From contig JAHZHI010000047.1 of the NCBI GenBank assembly GCA_019420345.1, forward strand, positions 1 through 44,430: a stretch of DNA of 44,430 nucleotides, read 5' to 3'. This stretch comes from Peptococcaceae bacterium. Lineage in GTDB: Bacteria > Bacillota > Peptococcia > Peptococcales > Peptococcaceae. Shown piece by piece: positions 1 through 7,673 of this stretch. Within the stretch, counting starts at the first letter, position 1. Every line of letters starts with the position of its first letter. The notes under the pieces were generated by a model. That model was not told the origin of the DNA. It ran no database searches and was given only the letters and a program-made list of their open reading frames with translations. A program made the translations under genes and the position numbers.

Positions 1-39
1 AGGAACGGCAAAATTTTTTGCACTTCTATTGCTTCTTTA

Positions 40-213
40 TCACACATAAGCAAATAGTCCGGGCATCAAGCAAAACAAAAAAGGCGCTGCCGCCATTTTA
101 AGGTTCAACGGCGACAACGCACCATAGAGGAACAGACAAACGATCAGCGATTGCCAAAGCCGCCGCCCGCGCGCCCCGAAACAAATCCTCGCAAATAGCC
201 TAAAACTGCCCAT
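40..213 (-). pseudogene. ABC transporter permease, N-terminal fragment interrupted by a stop
   Basis: This frame opens with ATG overlapping the end of the upstream ABC ATPase gene and has a GGGAGG ribosome site 9 bases before the ATG, so a translated partner gene is expected here. It encodes 57 residues: a basic start, then two hydrophobic stretches (about residues 21-34 and 41-57), and stops at TGA (40-42). Directly past the stop the other frame reads open to the window edge as MCDKEAIEVQKILPF, which resembles the cytoplasmic segment after the first membrane helices of ABC-2 type permeases. The simplest reading is a +1 frame change, by mutation, sequencing error or programmed slippage, within a GTGTG run. 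The alternative is two separate small ORFs. The call as a permease rests mainly on context. Confidence 0.45.
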
Positions 214-901
214 GGTTCAACGCCTCCCGAATGGCTTGTGCTTCCATCGTCGACGGCTCAAACTGCCGCGCAATGCTTCCATCCGTCAAGACAAGCACGC
301 GATCCGCCGTTAAAGCCAGGCTTTCAAGCACGTGTGATGAAAAAAACACGGTTCCTACAGCACGATAGGCCTTGATCTGCTGATACAAAAATTCGGTGCT
401 TTGAAAGTCCAGCCCATTCACCGGCTCATCAAAAATAAGCAACGGCAATTCCAAGGCAAAGGCTGTGATCAGAAACACTTTTTTTCGATTGCCTGTTGAA
501 AGCGCGCATAGCATCGTGTCTGTATACGCAGCAAAATGAAATCCCTCCACCAGCTTTTCAACATCCGGCACTGGAATACGATAAGCTGCACACACATAAG
601 CCAGGTATTCTCTGAATGTAAAATACTGAAAGGCCTGGTCCTCTGCAAAGACCATATAACGCTGCTGCTTGAACGCTTCGTCGCGCACTGCTAAGAACGC
701 ACCGTGAACAGTCAAGGCATCGGCGCGAAACGTTGGCAGCAACCCAGACAATACCTTGATCAACGTCGTTTTTCCAGACCCATTCAAACCGATCAATCCC
801 ACCACTTCATGCGGCTGCAGCGTAAAGGAAAGATCGCGCAGCACGGGCCGCTCTGCCTCGTACCACGCTGTGAGTCCTTCCACTTTGAGCAGTGCATTCA
901 T
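200..901 (-). CDS. ABC transporter ATP-binding protein (ABC-2 exporter type)
   Basis: A 233-residue cytoplasmic ATPase that would power a membrane exporter. Walker A is GLNGSGKTT at about residues 38-46, the signature is LSTGNRKK, and Walker B is LLIFDEP followed by a SSHVLE H-loop region. The ATG at 901 was chosen over one 24 bases upstream because an AAGGAGA site lies 9 bases before it. Its start overlaps the stop of the small membrane protein gene upstream by four bases (ATGA), and its end overlaps the start of a permease-like frame, so the three form one unit. The substrate is unknown. The NRKK version of the signature motif fits DrrA/CcmA-like exporters better than importers. Confidence 0.85.
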   Translation of the reverse strand: MNALLKVEGLTAWYEAERPVLRDLSFTLQPHEVVGLIGLNGSGKTTLIKVLSGLLPTFRADALTVHGAFLAVRDEAFKQQRYMVFAEDQAFQYFTFREYLAYVCAAYRIPVPDVEKLVEGFHFAAYTDTMLCALSTGNRKKVFLITAFALELPLLIFDEPVNGLDFQSTEFLYQQIKAYRAVGTVFFSSHVLESLALTADRVLVLTDGSIARQFEPSTMEAQAIREALNHGQF

Positions 902-1065
902 TGCTGCCCGTCTCCTTTTTTCCAAAGGGTATACGCCGAGTACAAAAACGTTGTACTCATAAAAAGAAAGAGTAGCACCCCTGGCAGATTCATCGTTACT
1001 GCACTAAAAATCAAACATCCTGCAAAAACAATGCCCATGGTTAATCGAAAATAAAAATGACGCAT
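898..1065 (-). CDS. Small two-helix membrane protein
   Basis: A 55-residue protein starting MRHFYFRLTMG. It has two adjoining hydrophobic segments (about residues 7-22 and 25-42) and a short basic tail (KKGDGQQ). The start is supported by a strong AAAGGAGG site 8 bases upstream, whereas the longer reading frame upstream of it has none. The stop overlaps the start of the ABC ATPase gene (ATGA), so the two are translationally coupled and this may be an accessory membrane subunit of the exporter. No family is recognised. A weak promoter with a TATGAT -10 box lies near 1100. Confidence 0.65.
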   Translation of the reverse strand: MRHFYFRLTMGIVFAGCLIFSAVTMNLPGVLLFLFMSTTFLYSAYTLWKKGDGQQ

Positions 1066-1162
1066 GATGGATTCCTCCTTTGTTGTTCTTCTTGGGTCCA
1101 TCATAACAAAGGACACGTCTCTCTGCGAAACTGTCCGCAAACGGTCGATTTTTGGCCGCGAA

Positions 1163-1194
1163 AAAGCCACAGGCACTTATTCGCCTGTGGCTTT
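1163..1194 (-). terminator. Intrinsic terminator of the two-component operon
   Basis: A 12-bp perfect stem (1163-1174 with 1183-1194) is followed on the minus strand by a short T run. The stop codon of the histidine kinase (1177-1179) sits inside the hairpin loop, so gene and terminator overlap. Confidence 0.8.
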
Positions 1195-2478
1195 GCATGA
1201 TGCACGATCAAGTGCTTCAAACGACAGCGTCACAACAGCTGTAAACATGCCCTTCTCATAGGCCGTCTGCACCACGCCATCATATTTTTCTGCGGCTGAC
1301 GCTGCGCTCTTTAAGCCCCAGCCATGCAAACTGCCCGTCTTTGCAGAGCGCAGCGTGCCATTTTCTGTCTGTGGCGGCAGAGCGCTGTTCTCAACCTTGA
1401 TGACAAGCATCTGCTGAATGCGCCGAATTTTCAGCTGCACGAACGGCGCATCGCTCACTTGCTGTGCCGCTTCCAGCGCGTTATCCAGGAGATTGCCAAG
1501 AATGGCGCAAAGATCCGCGCCACGCAGCGTCGTAAAGCGAGGAAATTCCACTGCCGCGTCAAACCGCACGCCCAGCGATTCGGCCAGCGCTGCTTTACTG
1601 TTAATCAAATAATCCACCGTATCATCGCCGGTCCACCTTTTGCTGCTAAGATTATTGATCGGTGCCTGCAGTTCATCAAGATACATCAACGCCTCCTCAT
1701 GCTTATCTTGTGTGAGCAGCTGCCGCAGCACCCCCAAATGGTTGTGCAGATCATGGAACAACTTGGCATTGGCAGCATATGTGTGCTCGAGCATCGCATA
1801 TTCACGTTCCGCACTCTCTGCCTGCAGCGCACGCAGCGCTGTCAGCTCTTTTTCGTTTTCCACCTGCTGCTGCATGAGGAACACCAGGACCCCCATCATG
1901 AGAATGAGCGAAAGCAGCAGCCATTGGTCAAGCGTATCACCATCAAGCGCCAGATACGGCTGCTCTGACAAGGTAATGACAGCGACAAAACCAGCAATGA
2001 CCACAACATCCACAATCGTCATCGCTTCTCGGCGTGTGCAGATCGGTTTTTTCCAGATATACAGCACCAGTGCAGCCAGCGCCACATGAAACAATCCTCC
2101 TGCCGCCAGGCCTTGCAAGGTGGTCCCATCCAAGAATTGAAGCGAATGGAAGCACACCGCCAGCCAAGCTGCCAGAATAAACCGCCACAAAGCCGTCGCC
2201 AAGGTATAAAAGAAGGCTACAAAAAGAGACAGCCGCCAGCGGCAGCTCTGCCATCGGTGCACGCAAAACGCGAGCAGTGCTGCTTCTAAAATCACAGCAT
2301 AGTAATCTGGCATGGGCAGCACCGCCAATACAGTGCACAATACCCCAGCGCCGATTATTGCGGCCAGCCATTCCCGGCCCTGAGGTGGTATCAAATGCAG
2401 CGGCCGAGTCATCACATAGCCCCCCGCCAGCACACGCAGACACATTGCCAGAATATCTAAAACCACCCATCCATTCAT
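1177..2478 (-). CDS. Sensor histidine kinase, AgrC/GHKL type
   Basis: A 433-residue membrane sensor that would phosphorylate the LytTR regulator encoded just upstream. About six hydrophobic segments fill residues 5-205. A linker helix follows, then the H-box FHDLHNHLG (241-249, with H242 the likely phosphoacceptor), the N-box NLLDNALEAA (329-338) and a G-box GWGLKSA (386-392). This order matches the AgrC/ComD/CitA-like GHKL ATPases (HATPase_c_5). The gene starts four bases inside the end of the response regulator gene (ATGA), so the pair is coupled. No peptide pheromone gene is visible nearby, so the signal is unknown. The next operon downstream encodes an ABC exporter, which could be a target. 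Confidence 0.88.
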   Translation of the reverse strand: MNGWVVLDILAMCLRVLAGGYVMTRPLHLIPPQGREWLAAIIGAGVLCTVLAVLPMPDYYAVILEAALLAFCVHRWQSCRWRLSLFVAFFYTLATALWRFILAAWLAVCFHSLQFLDGTTLQGLAAGGLFHVALAALVLYIWKKPICTRREAMTIVDVVVIAGFVAVITLSEQPYLALDGDTLDQWLLLSLILMMGVLVFLMQQQVENEKELTALRALQAESAEREYAMLEHTYAANAKLFHDLHNHLGVLRQLLTQDKHEEALMYLDELQAPINNLSSKRWTGDDTVDYLINSKAALAESLGVRFDAAVEFPRFTTLRGADLCAILGNLLDNALEAAQQVSDAPFVQLKIRRIQQMLVIKVENSALPPQTENGTLRSAKTGSLHGWGLKSAASAAEKYDGVVQTAYEKGMFTAVVTLSFEALDRASCKATGE

Positions 2479-3194
2479 AGTTTGCTTCCCCAGTAAGTAT
2501 TGAGCGTGCGCTTTACATCCTGCAAATGACTGCGGCTGATCGGCAGGCGTGTGCCGTTGCTGAGCACCGCGAACCCATCCTTGACCTGCATCACATGAAT
2601 AAGATTGACAATCATCCCACGATCAATATAAATGAATTCTTCCGCGTCGATTCGTTCCATCACCTGCTGCAAACTCGTGCGCTCGAGCGATACGCCTTGG
2701 GTGGTAATAAAGCACACATTTTTGCCTTCACGTGCCATGTAAAAAATATCTTTGTACAGCAATTTTTCCAAACGGTTCGCCGTTTGAATGAGATAACTGC
2801 GCCCATCTTCCAATAAGATCAGCTGCGCCGCATCCTGCACCGCCTGTGGCAGACGCTGAGCCAGCTCCTGTTTTGGCACATAACGAAAAATATTCAGCGC
2901 ATAAGCATCAATCGCATACTCAATGTGTGAGGTAATAAAAATCACCCGCACCTGCGGCAGCAGCGGCGTGAGCTTTTCCACCAGCGCCATCCCATCCACG
3001 CCAGGCATCTCAATATCCAATAAAATCAAATCATAAAAATAACCGTCGTCACAGATATCCGCCAGCAGATTTTCACTCGATGTGTAAGTGGTCACCGCTG
3101 CCGCTGCACCTATCGCCTGCAAGGCCTCCTCCGCCAGCCGACGATGCAGCGCCACCGCCTGCGGCTCGTCGTCGCAAATCGCCAGTTGAATCAT
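2475..3194 (-). CDS. Response regulator, LytTR DNA-binding family
   Basis: A 239-residue transcription regulator. The receiver domain spans about residues 1-120, with the acidic pair D8/D9, phosphoacceptor D60 in LILLDIEMPG and a conserved T/S at about residue 90 (FITS). A LytTR DNA-binding domain follows (about 140-235), with the typical features of an extended beta fold: IYIDRGMIVNL and a late RSHL motif. A GGAGGGG site precedes the ATG. It is transcribed first in the operon and overlaps the kinase gene. LytTR proteins usually bind two direct repeats upstream of their targets. I did not find an obvious pair in the 200 bases upstream. Confidence 0.9.
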   Translation of the reverse strand: MIQLAICDDEPQAVALHRRLAEEALQAIGAAAAVTTYTSSENLLADICDDGYFYDLILLDIEMPGVDGMALVEKLTPLLPQVRVIFITSHIEYAIDAYALNIFRYVPKQELAQRLPQAVQDAAQLILLEDGRSYLIQTANRLEKLLYKDIFYMAREGKNVCFITTQGVSLERTSLQQVMERIDAEEFIYIDRGMIVNLIHVMQVKDGFAVLSNGTRLPISRSHLQDVKRTLNTYWGSKL

Positions 3195-3218
3195 TCGGCA
3201 CCCCTCCTTCTTTTCATC

Positions 3219-3248
3219 ATTGTAGCGCAGCCTTCAGCCATCGTGCAA
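3219..3248 (-). promoter_or_regulatory. Sigma-A-type promoter of the two-component operon
   Basis: Read on the minus strand: TTGCAC (3243-3248), an 18-bp spacer and TACAAT (3219-3224), ending about 25 bases upstream of the regulator start codon. Confidence 0.6.
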
Positions 3249-3391
3249 TAAAAACCAGGAAGCATCAAACCCATGAATCGTCGCTCCTATTGTTTGCCGT
3301 CAAATGGAAATGAATGGCAAACACACGTATTTATTTCTCACGCGTGGACAAAACTTTCTCCACAAAAAACCAATTTTCTTAAAACTTTTTC

Positions 3392-3420
3392 TTGACAATC
3401 TCTTTTTTATCCCATAGAAT
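3392..3420 (+). promoter_or_regulatory. Sigma-A-type promoter of the trp transporter leader
   Basis: TTGACA (3392-3397), a 17-bp spacer and TAGAAT (3415-3420) lie immediately upstream of the T-box leader. Confidence 0.8.
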
Positions 3421-3423
3421 GAA

Positions 3424-3684
3424 TTCAAACCATAGATGTGGAAGTAAAACCAGCACACGGTTGCATAGAGAGTCGGGGACGGTGGAAGCCCGATGGATAC
3501 GCGCTGGCACAATGGGCCACGGAGGGCACTGTGAAAAGTTCGCTTAGTAGCAGCTGACGTTACACCCGCGTTAAGGGCGAGGGATGTGTTGGCATCCTGC
3601 ATGAGGTGAGCGCATTGCGCTAAATAAGGTGGTACCGCAGATTATTCAACATCTGTCCTTGTAACAGGACAGGTGTTTTTTTAT
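3424..3684 (+). promoter_or_regulatory. T-box leader, tryptophan (UGG) specifier, with terminator
   Basis: All main T-box parts are visible. In Stem I, GTGG (3438-3441) pairs with CCAC (3517-3520) and CCAGC (3450-3454) pairs with GCTGG (3503-3507). The internal loop holds AAGTA on the 5' side and ACAATGG on the 3' side, which places the specifier at TGG (3513-3515), the Trp codon. The apical GGTGGAAGCCC motif is at about 3481. The T-box core AAGGTGGTACCGC (3626-3638) precedes an 11-bp terminator stem (3649-3659 with 3666-3676) and a T run. Uncharged tRNA-Trp would stabilise the antiterminator and turn on the downstream transporter. Confidence 0.92.
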
Positions 3685-3740
3685 TACCGTCGGTCCCCCA
3701 CTTCTGGCAAACCAACAAAATTAAATTGGAGGGATTTCCT

Positions 3741-4781
3741 ATGAAAAACAAAACTTTTAAGAAACTCGTTGCTTCTGTTCTTGCAGCCTCTATGCTTGTT
3801 GCCTTTGCCGGTTGTGGTGGTGGATCCGATTCTTCCAGCGGATCGTCCTCCAGCGCATCTGCTGAAAACAGCGATGTAAAAACCGTCGCCATCATTCAGG
3901 CGCAAGACAACCCAGCCTTCGACGATATGCGCGAAGGGCTGATCGAAGAACTCGAAGCCAAAGGCTATGGCGAAGACAAAGTAAAAATTGAATTCCAGAA
4001 CGCACAGGGCGATGCATCCAACCTGAACACCATCGTCCAAAACCTCGTCACCGAAGGCGTGGATGTGCTGGCACCAATCGCCACCCCAGCTACCCAGGCT
4101 TGTGTCGCAGCTGGCAGCGACATCCCAGTGTTCTTCACCGCTGTCAGCGATCCTGTTGCAGCCGGTGTCATCACTGAAATGGAACATCCGGACAAAAATG
4201 CCACTGGTACCAGCAACGCCATCCCTGTAGAAGACATCTTTGCGTTGGCCGAAAAACTTACCCCAGACGTGAAATCTTACGGTTTCATTTACAACACCAG
4301 CGAAGACAACGCTGTTTCCACCGTTGAAGCTGCAAAAGCATACCTCGATAAAAAGAACATCAGCTATGAAGAAGCGGTTGTTACCAACTCCTCTGAAGTA
4401 CAGCAAGCTGCTCAAAACCTCTTCCCTAAAGTTGACGCCGTCTTCATTCCAAACTCTGCCATGGTTCAAAGTGCAATGGCGCTCGTCAGCGATGTTGCTA
4501 TTGAAAACAAAAAGCCAACCTACTCTTGCAGCGCAGCCACTGTTGAAGCAGGTGCCATGGCCACTGTTGCGATGAGCGATAAAGAAATCGGTGCTGCAAC
4601 CGCAGATATGATCATCCAGTACCTGGAAGGCACCGCTGTTGAAGATATCCCAGCTGTGGTTTTCCCAGCCAGCGATGAAGTGCTCAATGAAGATGTCATC
4701 GCCAGCCTCGGCATCACCTTCCCAGATGGTGCCACCGATAACGCCACCTTTGTAAAAACCAGCACTGGTGACGAAGAATAA
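3741..4781 (+). CDS. trpX: ABC transporter substrate-binding lipoprotein, predicted tryptophan importer
   Basis: A 346-residue exported lipoprotein: basic N-terminus, hydrophobic core, then the lipobox AFAGC with the Cys at about residue 24, followed by a Ser-rich linker. The rest fits the PF04392 (ABC_sub_bind) fold, with the conserved start VAIIQAQDNPAFDDMREGL and a terminal FPASDEVLNEDVIASLGI stretch. The ATG at 3741 follows a GGAGGG site. An in-frame ATG 15 bases upstream lacks one. It is the first gene after a Trp T-box, and a permease and an ATPase follow. The TrpXYZ assignment follows known T-box regulon predictions for this family and has not been shown by substrate binding here. Confidence 0.88.
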   Translation: MKNKTFKKLVASVLAASMLVAFAGCGGGSDSSSGSSSSASAENSDVKTVAIIQAQDNPAFDDMREGLIEELEAKGYGEDKVKIEFQNAQGDASNLNTIVQNLVTEGVDVLAPIATPATQACVAAGSDIPVFFTAVSDPVAAGVITEMEHPDKNATGTSNAIPVEDIFALAEKLTPDVKSYGFIYNTSEDNAVSTVEAAKAYLDKKNISYEEAVVTNSSEVQQAAQNLFPKVDAVFIPNSAMVQSAMALVSDVAIENKKPTYSCSAATVEAGAMATVAMSDKEIGAATADMIIQYLEGTAVEDIPAVVFPASDEVLNEDVIASLGITFPDGATDNATFVKTSTGDEE

Positions 4782-4811
4782 TTTTGTAACAAAAGGAGAT
4801 GTCAGTTTCCC

Positions 4812-5723
4812 ATGACACTGTTTATTGGCAGCCTGCAGCTGGGCCTGATTTACGGGTTTTTAGCCATAGGCATTTACATTTCATTTCGTATCATGAACAT
4901 TCCGGATCTGACCGCCGAAGGTAGCTTTACCTTCGGCTTGGTCGTGTCCGCTGTCTGCGCCGACGCTGGTCATCCCATCCTCGGCATTATCTTGGCGTTG
5001 ATCGCTGGTGCTGTGGCAGGGGTTGTCACCGGTGCCTTGAACGTGTACCTGCGCATCCCGGCCATCCTCGCTGGGATTCTTACGATGAGCGGGCTCTATT
5101 CCATCAACCTTCTGACGATGGACAGCAAGTCCAATCTGACCTTGATTGGCACCGATACCATCTTCAGCCTCATTGCACCAATCTTTGGTAATGATCTCGA
5201 TATGGCCAAAACCGTGGTCAACCTGATTCTGGTCGCCTTGGTCATTTTCCTGATCTATACCTTCTTTAAAACACGCATTGGTCTCTCGATTCGTGCCACT
5301 GGGGACAATGAATACATGGTTCGCGCTTCCTCCATCAACATCAGTGTGACAAAGATCCTGGCCTTGGCATTGAGCAATGCCATCATTGCCCTGTCTGGCG
5401 GGATTCTCGCCCAATATCAGCAGTTCGCAGATATTTCCAGCGGGGTTGGGATGCTGGTCGTCGGGCTTGCCTCTGTCATCATCGGGGAAGCATTCCTGGG
5501 ACAGCGTGGCATTCTCTGTGGTCTCTGCGCCGCTGTGCTCGGGTCCATCATCTATCGTTTGCTGATCGCCCTTGCTTATCAGACCAACATCTTCCCTTCA
5601 GCAGCGTTCCGCCTGCTCTCAGCAGTCATTGTTACGATTGCGCTGGCCATCCCAGCCATCAAACAGCTTATTGATATGTCACGTAAGAGAAAGGAGAATC
5701 TCAGCCATGCTGACTTTGACTAA
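4812..5723 (+). CDS. trpY: ABC transporter permease, predicted tryptophan importer
   Basis: A 303-residue integral membrane permease of the branched-chain amino acid/ribose type (BPD_transp_2). It shows about eight to nine hydrophobic segments, and a Gly-rich SSGVGMLVVGLASVIIGEAF segment near residues 215-234 that matches the ATPase-contact region of this family. An AAAGGAG site sits 13 bases before the ATG. The 3' end overlaps the ATPase gene by 17 bases. With the lipoprotein and ATPase it completes one importer under the Trp T-box. Confidence 0.88.
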   Translation: MTLFIGSLQLGLIYGFLAIGIYISFRIMNIPDLTAEGSFTFGLVVSAVCADAGHPILGIILALIAGAVAGVVTGALNVYLRIPAILAGILTMSGLYSINLLTMDSKSNLTLIGTDTIFSLIAPIFGNDLDMAKTVVNLILVALVIFLIYTFFKTRIGLSIRATGDNEYMVRASSINISVTKILALALSNAIIALSGGILAQYQQFADISSGVGMLVVGLASVIIGEAFLGQRGILCGLCAAVLGSIIYRLLIALAYQTNIFPSAAFRLLSAVIVTIALAIPAIKQLIDMSRKRKENLSHADFD

Positions 5724-6498
5724 ATTGACGAAAACTTTTTCGACCGGCTCCGGCTATTCCCACAAAGCTTTGGATGGACTTTCTCTTGACGTCGACAAAG
5801 GCGATTTCATCGCCATCGTTGGTTCAAACGGTGCTGGGAAATCCACCTTGTTCAATGCCATCTGCGGCGATTTTTTCGTGGACCGAGGCCGCATCGAACT
5901 GGAAGGAAAAGACATCACCTATATGCCTGCACACAAGCGCTCCCGCATCATTGGCCGTCTCTTCCAGGATCCATTGCGTGGCAGCGCGCCAAACATGACC
6001 ATCGAAGAAAACCTTGCCTTGGCCTATACATCTGGCCGCATTGGACCGCTGCGTTTTCCTTTATCGAAGAAAAACCGCGACATCTTCCGTGAACACCTCG
6101 CCCGCTTCGGCATGGGCTTGGAAGACCGTGTCAATGTCAAAGTCGGCACCTTGTCTGGCGGCCAGCGTCAGGCGCTGGCGCTCGTGATGACCACCATCGT
6201 CGTGCCAGACATCCTGCTCCTAGACGAACATACGGCTGCCCTTGACCCGGTCAGCGCTGAAACCGTCATGCGTCTGACCAATGATATTGTGGCGGAAAAC
6301 AACATCACCACCTTGATGATTACGCACAACCTCGAAAGTGCGCTGCATGTCGGCAACCGCACCATTATGATGGACAGCGGCAAAATCATTCTCGACATCA
6401 AAGGCGAAGAACGAGCCGGAATGACCGGACAAGACATCATGCAATACTACAAAAATGCCAACATCATGCTTGCCGATCGCATGCTGCTGACGCGATAA
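5707..6498 (+). CDS. trpZ: ABC transporter ATP-binding protein, predicted tryptophan importer
   Basis: A 263-residue ATPase. Walker A is GSNGAGKST (about residues 39-47), the Q-loop lies in RLFQDP, the signature is LSGGQRQ and Walker B is ILLLDEHTAALDP. The His in DEHTAALD instead of the common DEPT is usual for this subfamily. The start at 5707 is supported by AAAGGAG 10 bases upstream. A longer frame begins at 5572 inside the permease gene and is not credible. The gene overlaps the permease by 17 bases, a sign of translational coupling. Confidence 0.9.
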   Translation: MLTLTKLTKTFSTGSGYSHKALDGLSLDVDKGDFIAIVGSNGAGKSTLFNAICGDFFVDRGRIELEGKDITYMPAHKRSRIIGRLFQDPLRGSAPNMTIEENLALAYTSGRIGPLRFPLSKKNRDIFREHLARFGMGLEDRVNVKVGTLSGGQRQALALVMTTIVVPDILLLDEHTAALDPVSAETVMRLTNDIVAENNITTLMITHNLESALHVGNRTIMMDSGKIILDIKGEERAGMTGQDIMQYYKNANIMLADRMLLTR

Positions 6499-6517
6499 AA
6501 ACATCTCCTTTTACAAC

Positions 6518-6553
6518 AACGAGCCAGGCAGATTCACCTGCCTGGCTCGTTTT
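6518..6553. terminator. Bidirectional terminator between convergent operons
   Basis: A 14-bp stem (6518-6531 with 6538-6551) with Ts downstream on the plus strand ends the trp transporter operon. The stop codon of the 27-residue gene on the minus strand lies at its edge, so it may serve both directions. Confidence 0.8.
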
Positions 6554-6635
6554 ATTTATTGCTGCGTTTCCACAGCCAATTTCCTATCGGCAATAAGACC
6601 AATAACAGCACCAGCCACTGAGGCAAATCCGGCAT
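6552..6635 (-). CDS. 27-residue single-helix membrane peptide
   Basis: The frame starts MPDLPQWLVLLL, continues as one hydrophobic helix (about residues 7-20), and ends in a basic tail WKRSNK. The ATG at 6635 has a near-perfect AAAGGAGG site 7 bases upstream. A second ATG at 6642, in another frame, abuts the same site too closely to be used. The gene sits 23 bases after the DUF3592-like gene in the GntR-ABC operon and runs into the shared terminator. No homologue is recognised. The ribosome site, hydrophobic core and operon position support a real small protein, possibly a transporter accessory. Confidence 0.5.
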   Translation of the reverse strand: MPDLPQWLVLLLVLLPIGNWLWKRSNK

Positions 6636-6658
6636 GTTTCATCCTCCTTTTCTACCAC

Positions 6659-7018
6659 TCATGCGGCAACCCATGCCACTACTGCACACGCCACCGCAAT
6701 CAGAAACGCAAAAATCACTCTGCGAGCAGATGCATGATACAGCTGTGTTGGGGCGTCGATATTATATCGAATTGTCACCTCATCGCCAATCTGAACGTAT
6801 CCTGGCACGTGAACACGATTCTCAGATACATACGTGTACGCCCCTACGGTATAACGAACCGTTGCCCACTTGGCCCAATAAATCAATTCAAGTGTTTGAA
6901 TGGTGCCTACCGCCGTTGCACTATGACACCGCTCCATCAATAAACGTACGCCATTAAACAGCGCAAAAATGAACGCCAGCACTGCCACAATCAGCAGAAC
7001 CAAGACATCATTACTCAT
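6659..7018 (-). CDS. DUF3592-like membrane protein
   Basis: A 119-residue protein with a helix at each end (about residues 4-24 and 98-118) and an extracytoplasmic middle. The middle carries GTIQTLE near residue 38 and GDEVTIRYN near residue 85, the pattern of DUF3592 domains. The ATG at 7018 was chosen because GAGGGAAGTGAG lies just before it. The longer frame begins inside the permease gene. It follows the permease stop by 14 bases and so belongs to the GntR-ATPase-permease operon. Function is unknown. Confidence 0.65.
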   Translation of the reverse strand: MSNDVLVLLIVAVLAFIFALFNGVRLLMERCHSATAVGTIQTLELIYWAKWATVRYTVGAYTYVSENRVHVPGYVQIGDEVTIRYNIDAPTQLYHASARRVIFAFLIAVACAVVAWVAA

Positions 7019-7031
7019 AAGCTCACTTCCC

Positions 7032-7673
7032 TCATGCCAATTCCGTATAGCGATAAAAACGTACTGACACAAAAGCTGAAATCACCAAAATACACAGCGC
7101 CAGTATCACCATGCATGATGCCAATAGTGTTGTTGATACTTGTGCAAGGGACACTGGCACCGCCAATCGATCCATCTTTAGCAATGCAGGCAGAATAAAA
7201 GGCGACGCCATAATGATCACAACAAAAGCAAATTTTGTTTTTTCGTACCCAAGCCGATATTGCACGGGCAAATAAATGCCAACAAAGCAAGCGAGCACCA
7301 AGAGTGTCCCAGCAGCCATCATTCCATTCAGCGAACCCAGCTGAGAAAATAACAAGGTTTCAATGAAAAATACAACCGCACATACTGCAAATATGACCAA
7401 ACAAAAAACATATTTTGACAGAACCATCTGTGTGCGTGAGTATGGCGCTGCATTCAACAGCATGGCCGCGTGTTGATATTGAAACTCTTTCAGTGACACA
7501 TATTGCAGCAACATGCAGACAGAAAAGATTTCAGCTAAAACAAACCCCAATGTGCCAGCATACTGCGGCACACGCCAGAGCATCAATGGCGGAATCAAAA
7601 TAGAAACCACGAGCATCAGCAGCACATATTTTTTCACAATCAAAAAGTCTTTTTTGACCAAATGAAGCAACAT
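7032..7673 (-). CDS. ABC-2 type transporter permease
   Basis: A 213-residue membrane protein with six hydrophobic segments spread over its length. A short cytoplasmic stretch after helix 2 (SLKEFQYQHAAMLLNAAPYSR) matches the start of bacitracin/lantibiotic-type ABC-2 permeases. Its ATG overlaps the last base of the ATPase stop. It should form the channel for the ATPase upstream. Substrate is unknown. The GntR/YtrA repressor in the operon suggests a response to cell-envelope stress or antimicrobial peptides, by analogy only. Confidence 0.8.
   Translation of the reverse strand: MLLHLVKKDFLIVKKYVLLMLVVSILIPPLMLWRVPQYAGTLGFVLAEIFSVCMLLQYVSLKEFQYQHAAMLLNAAPYSRTQMVLSKYVFCLVIFAVCAVVFFIETLLFSQLGSLNGMMAAGTLLVLACFVGIYLPVQYRLGYEKTKFAFVVIIMASPFILPALLKMDRLAVPVSLAQVSTTLLASCMVILALCILVISAFVSVRFYRYTELA

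Noticed and set aside
3300..3602. 100-residue minus-strand reading frame
   Set aside because: It lies across the T-box leader and its promoter, has no ribosome site or family features, and the RNA structure explains the region.
3684..4469. 261-residue minus-strand frame
   Set aside because: Antisense to the substrate-binding lipoprotein gene and overlapping the T-box terminator.
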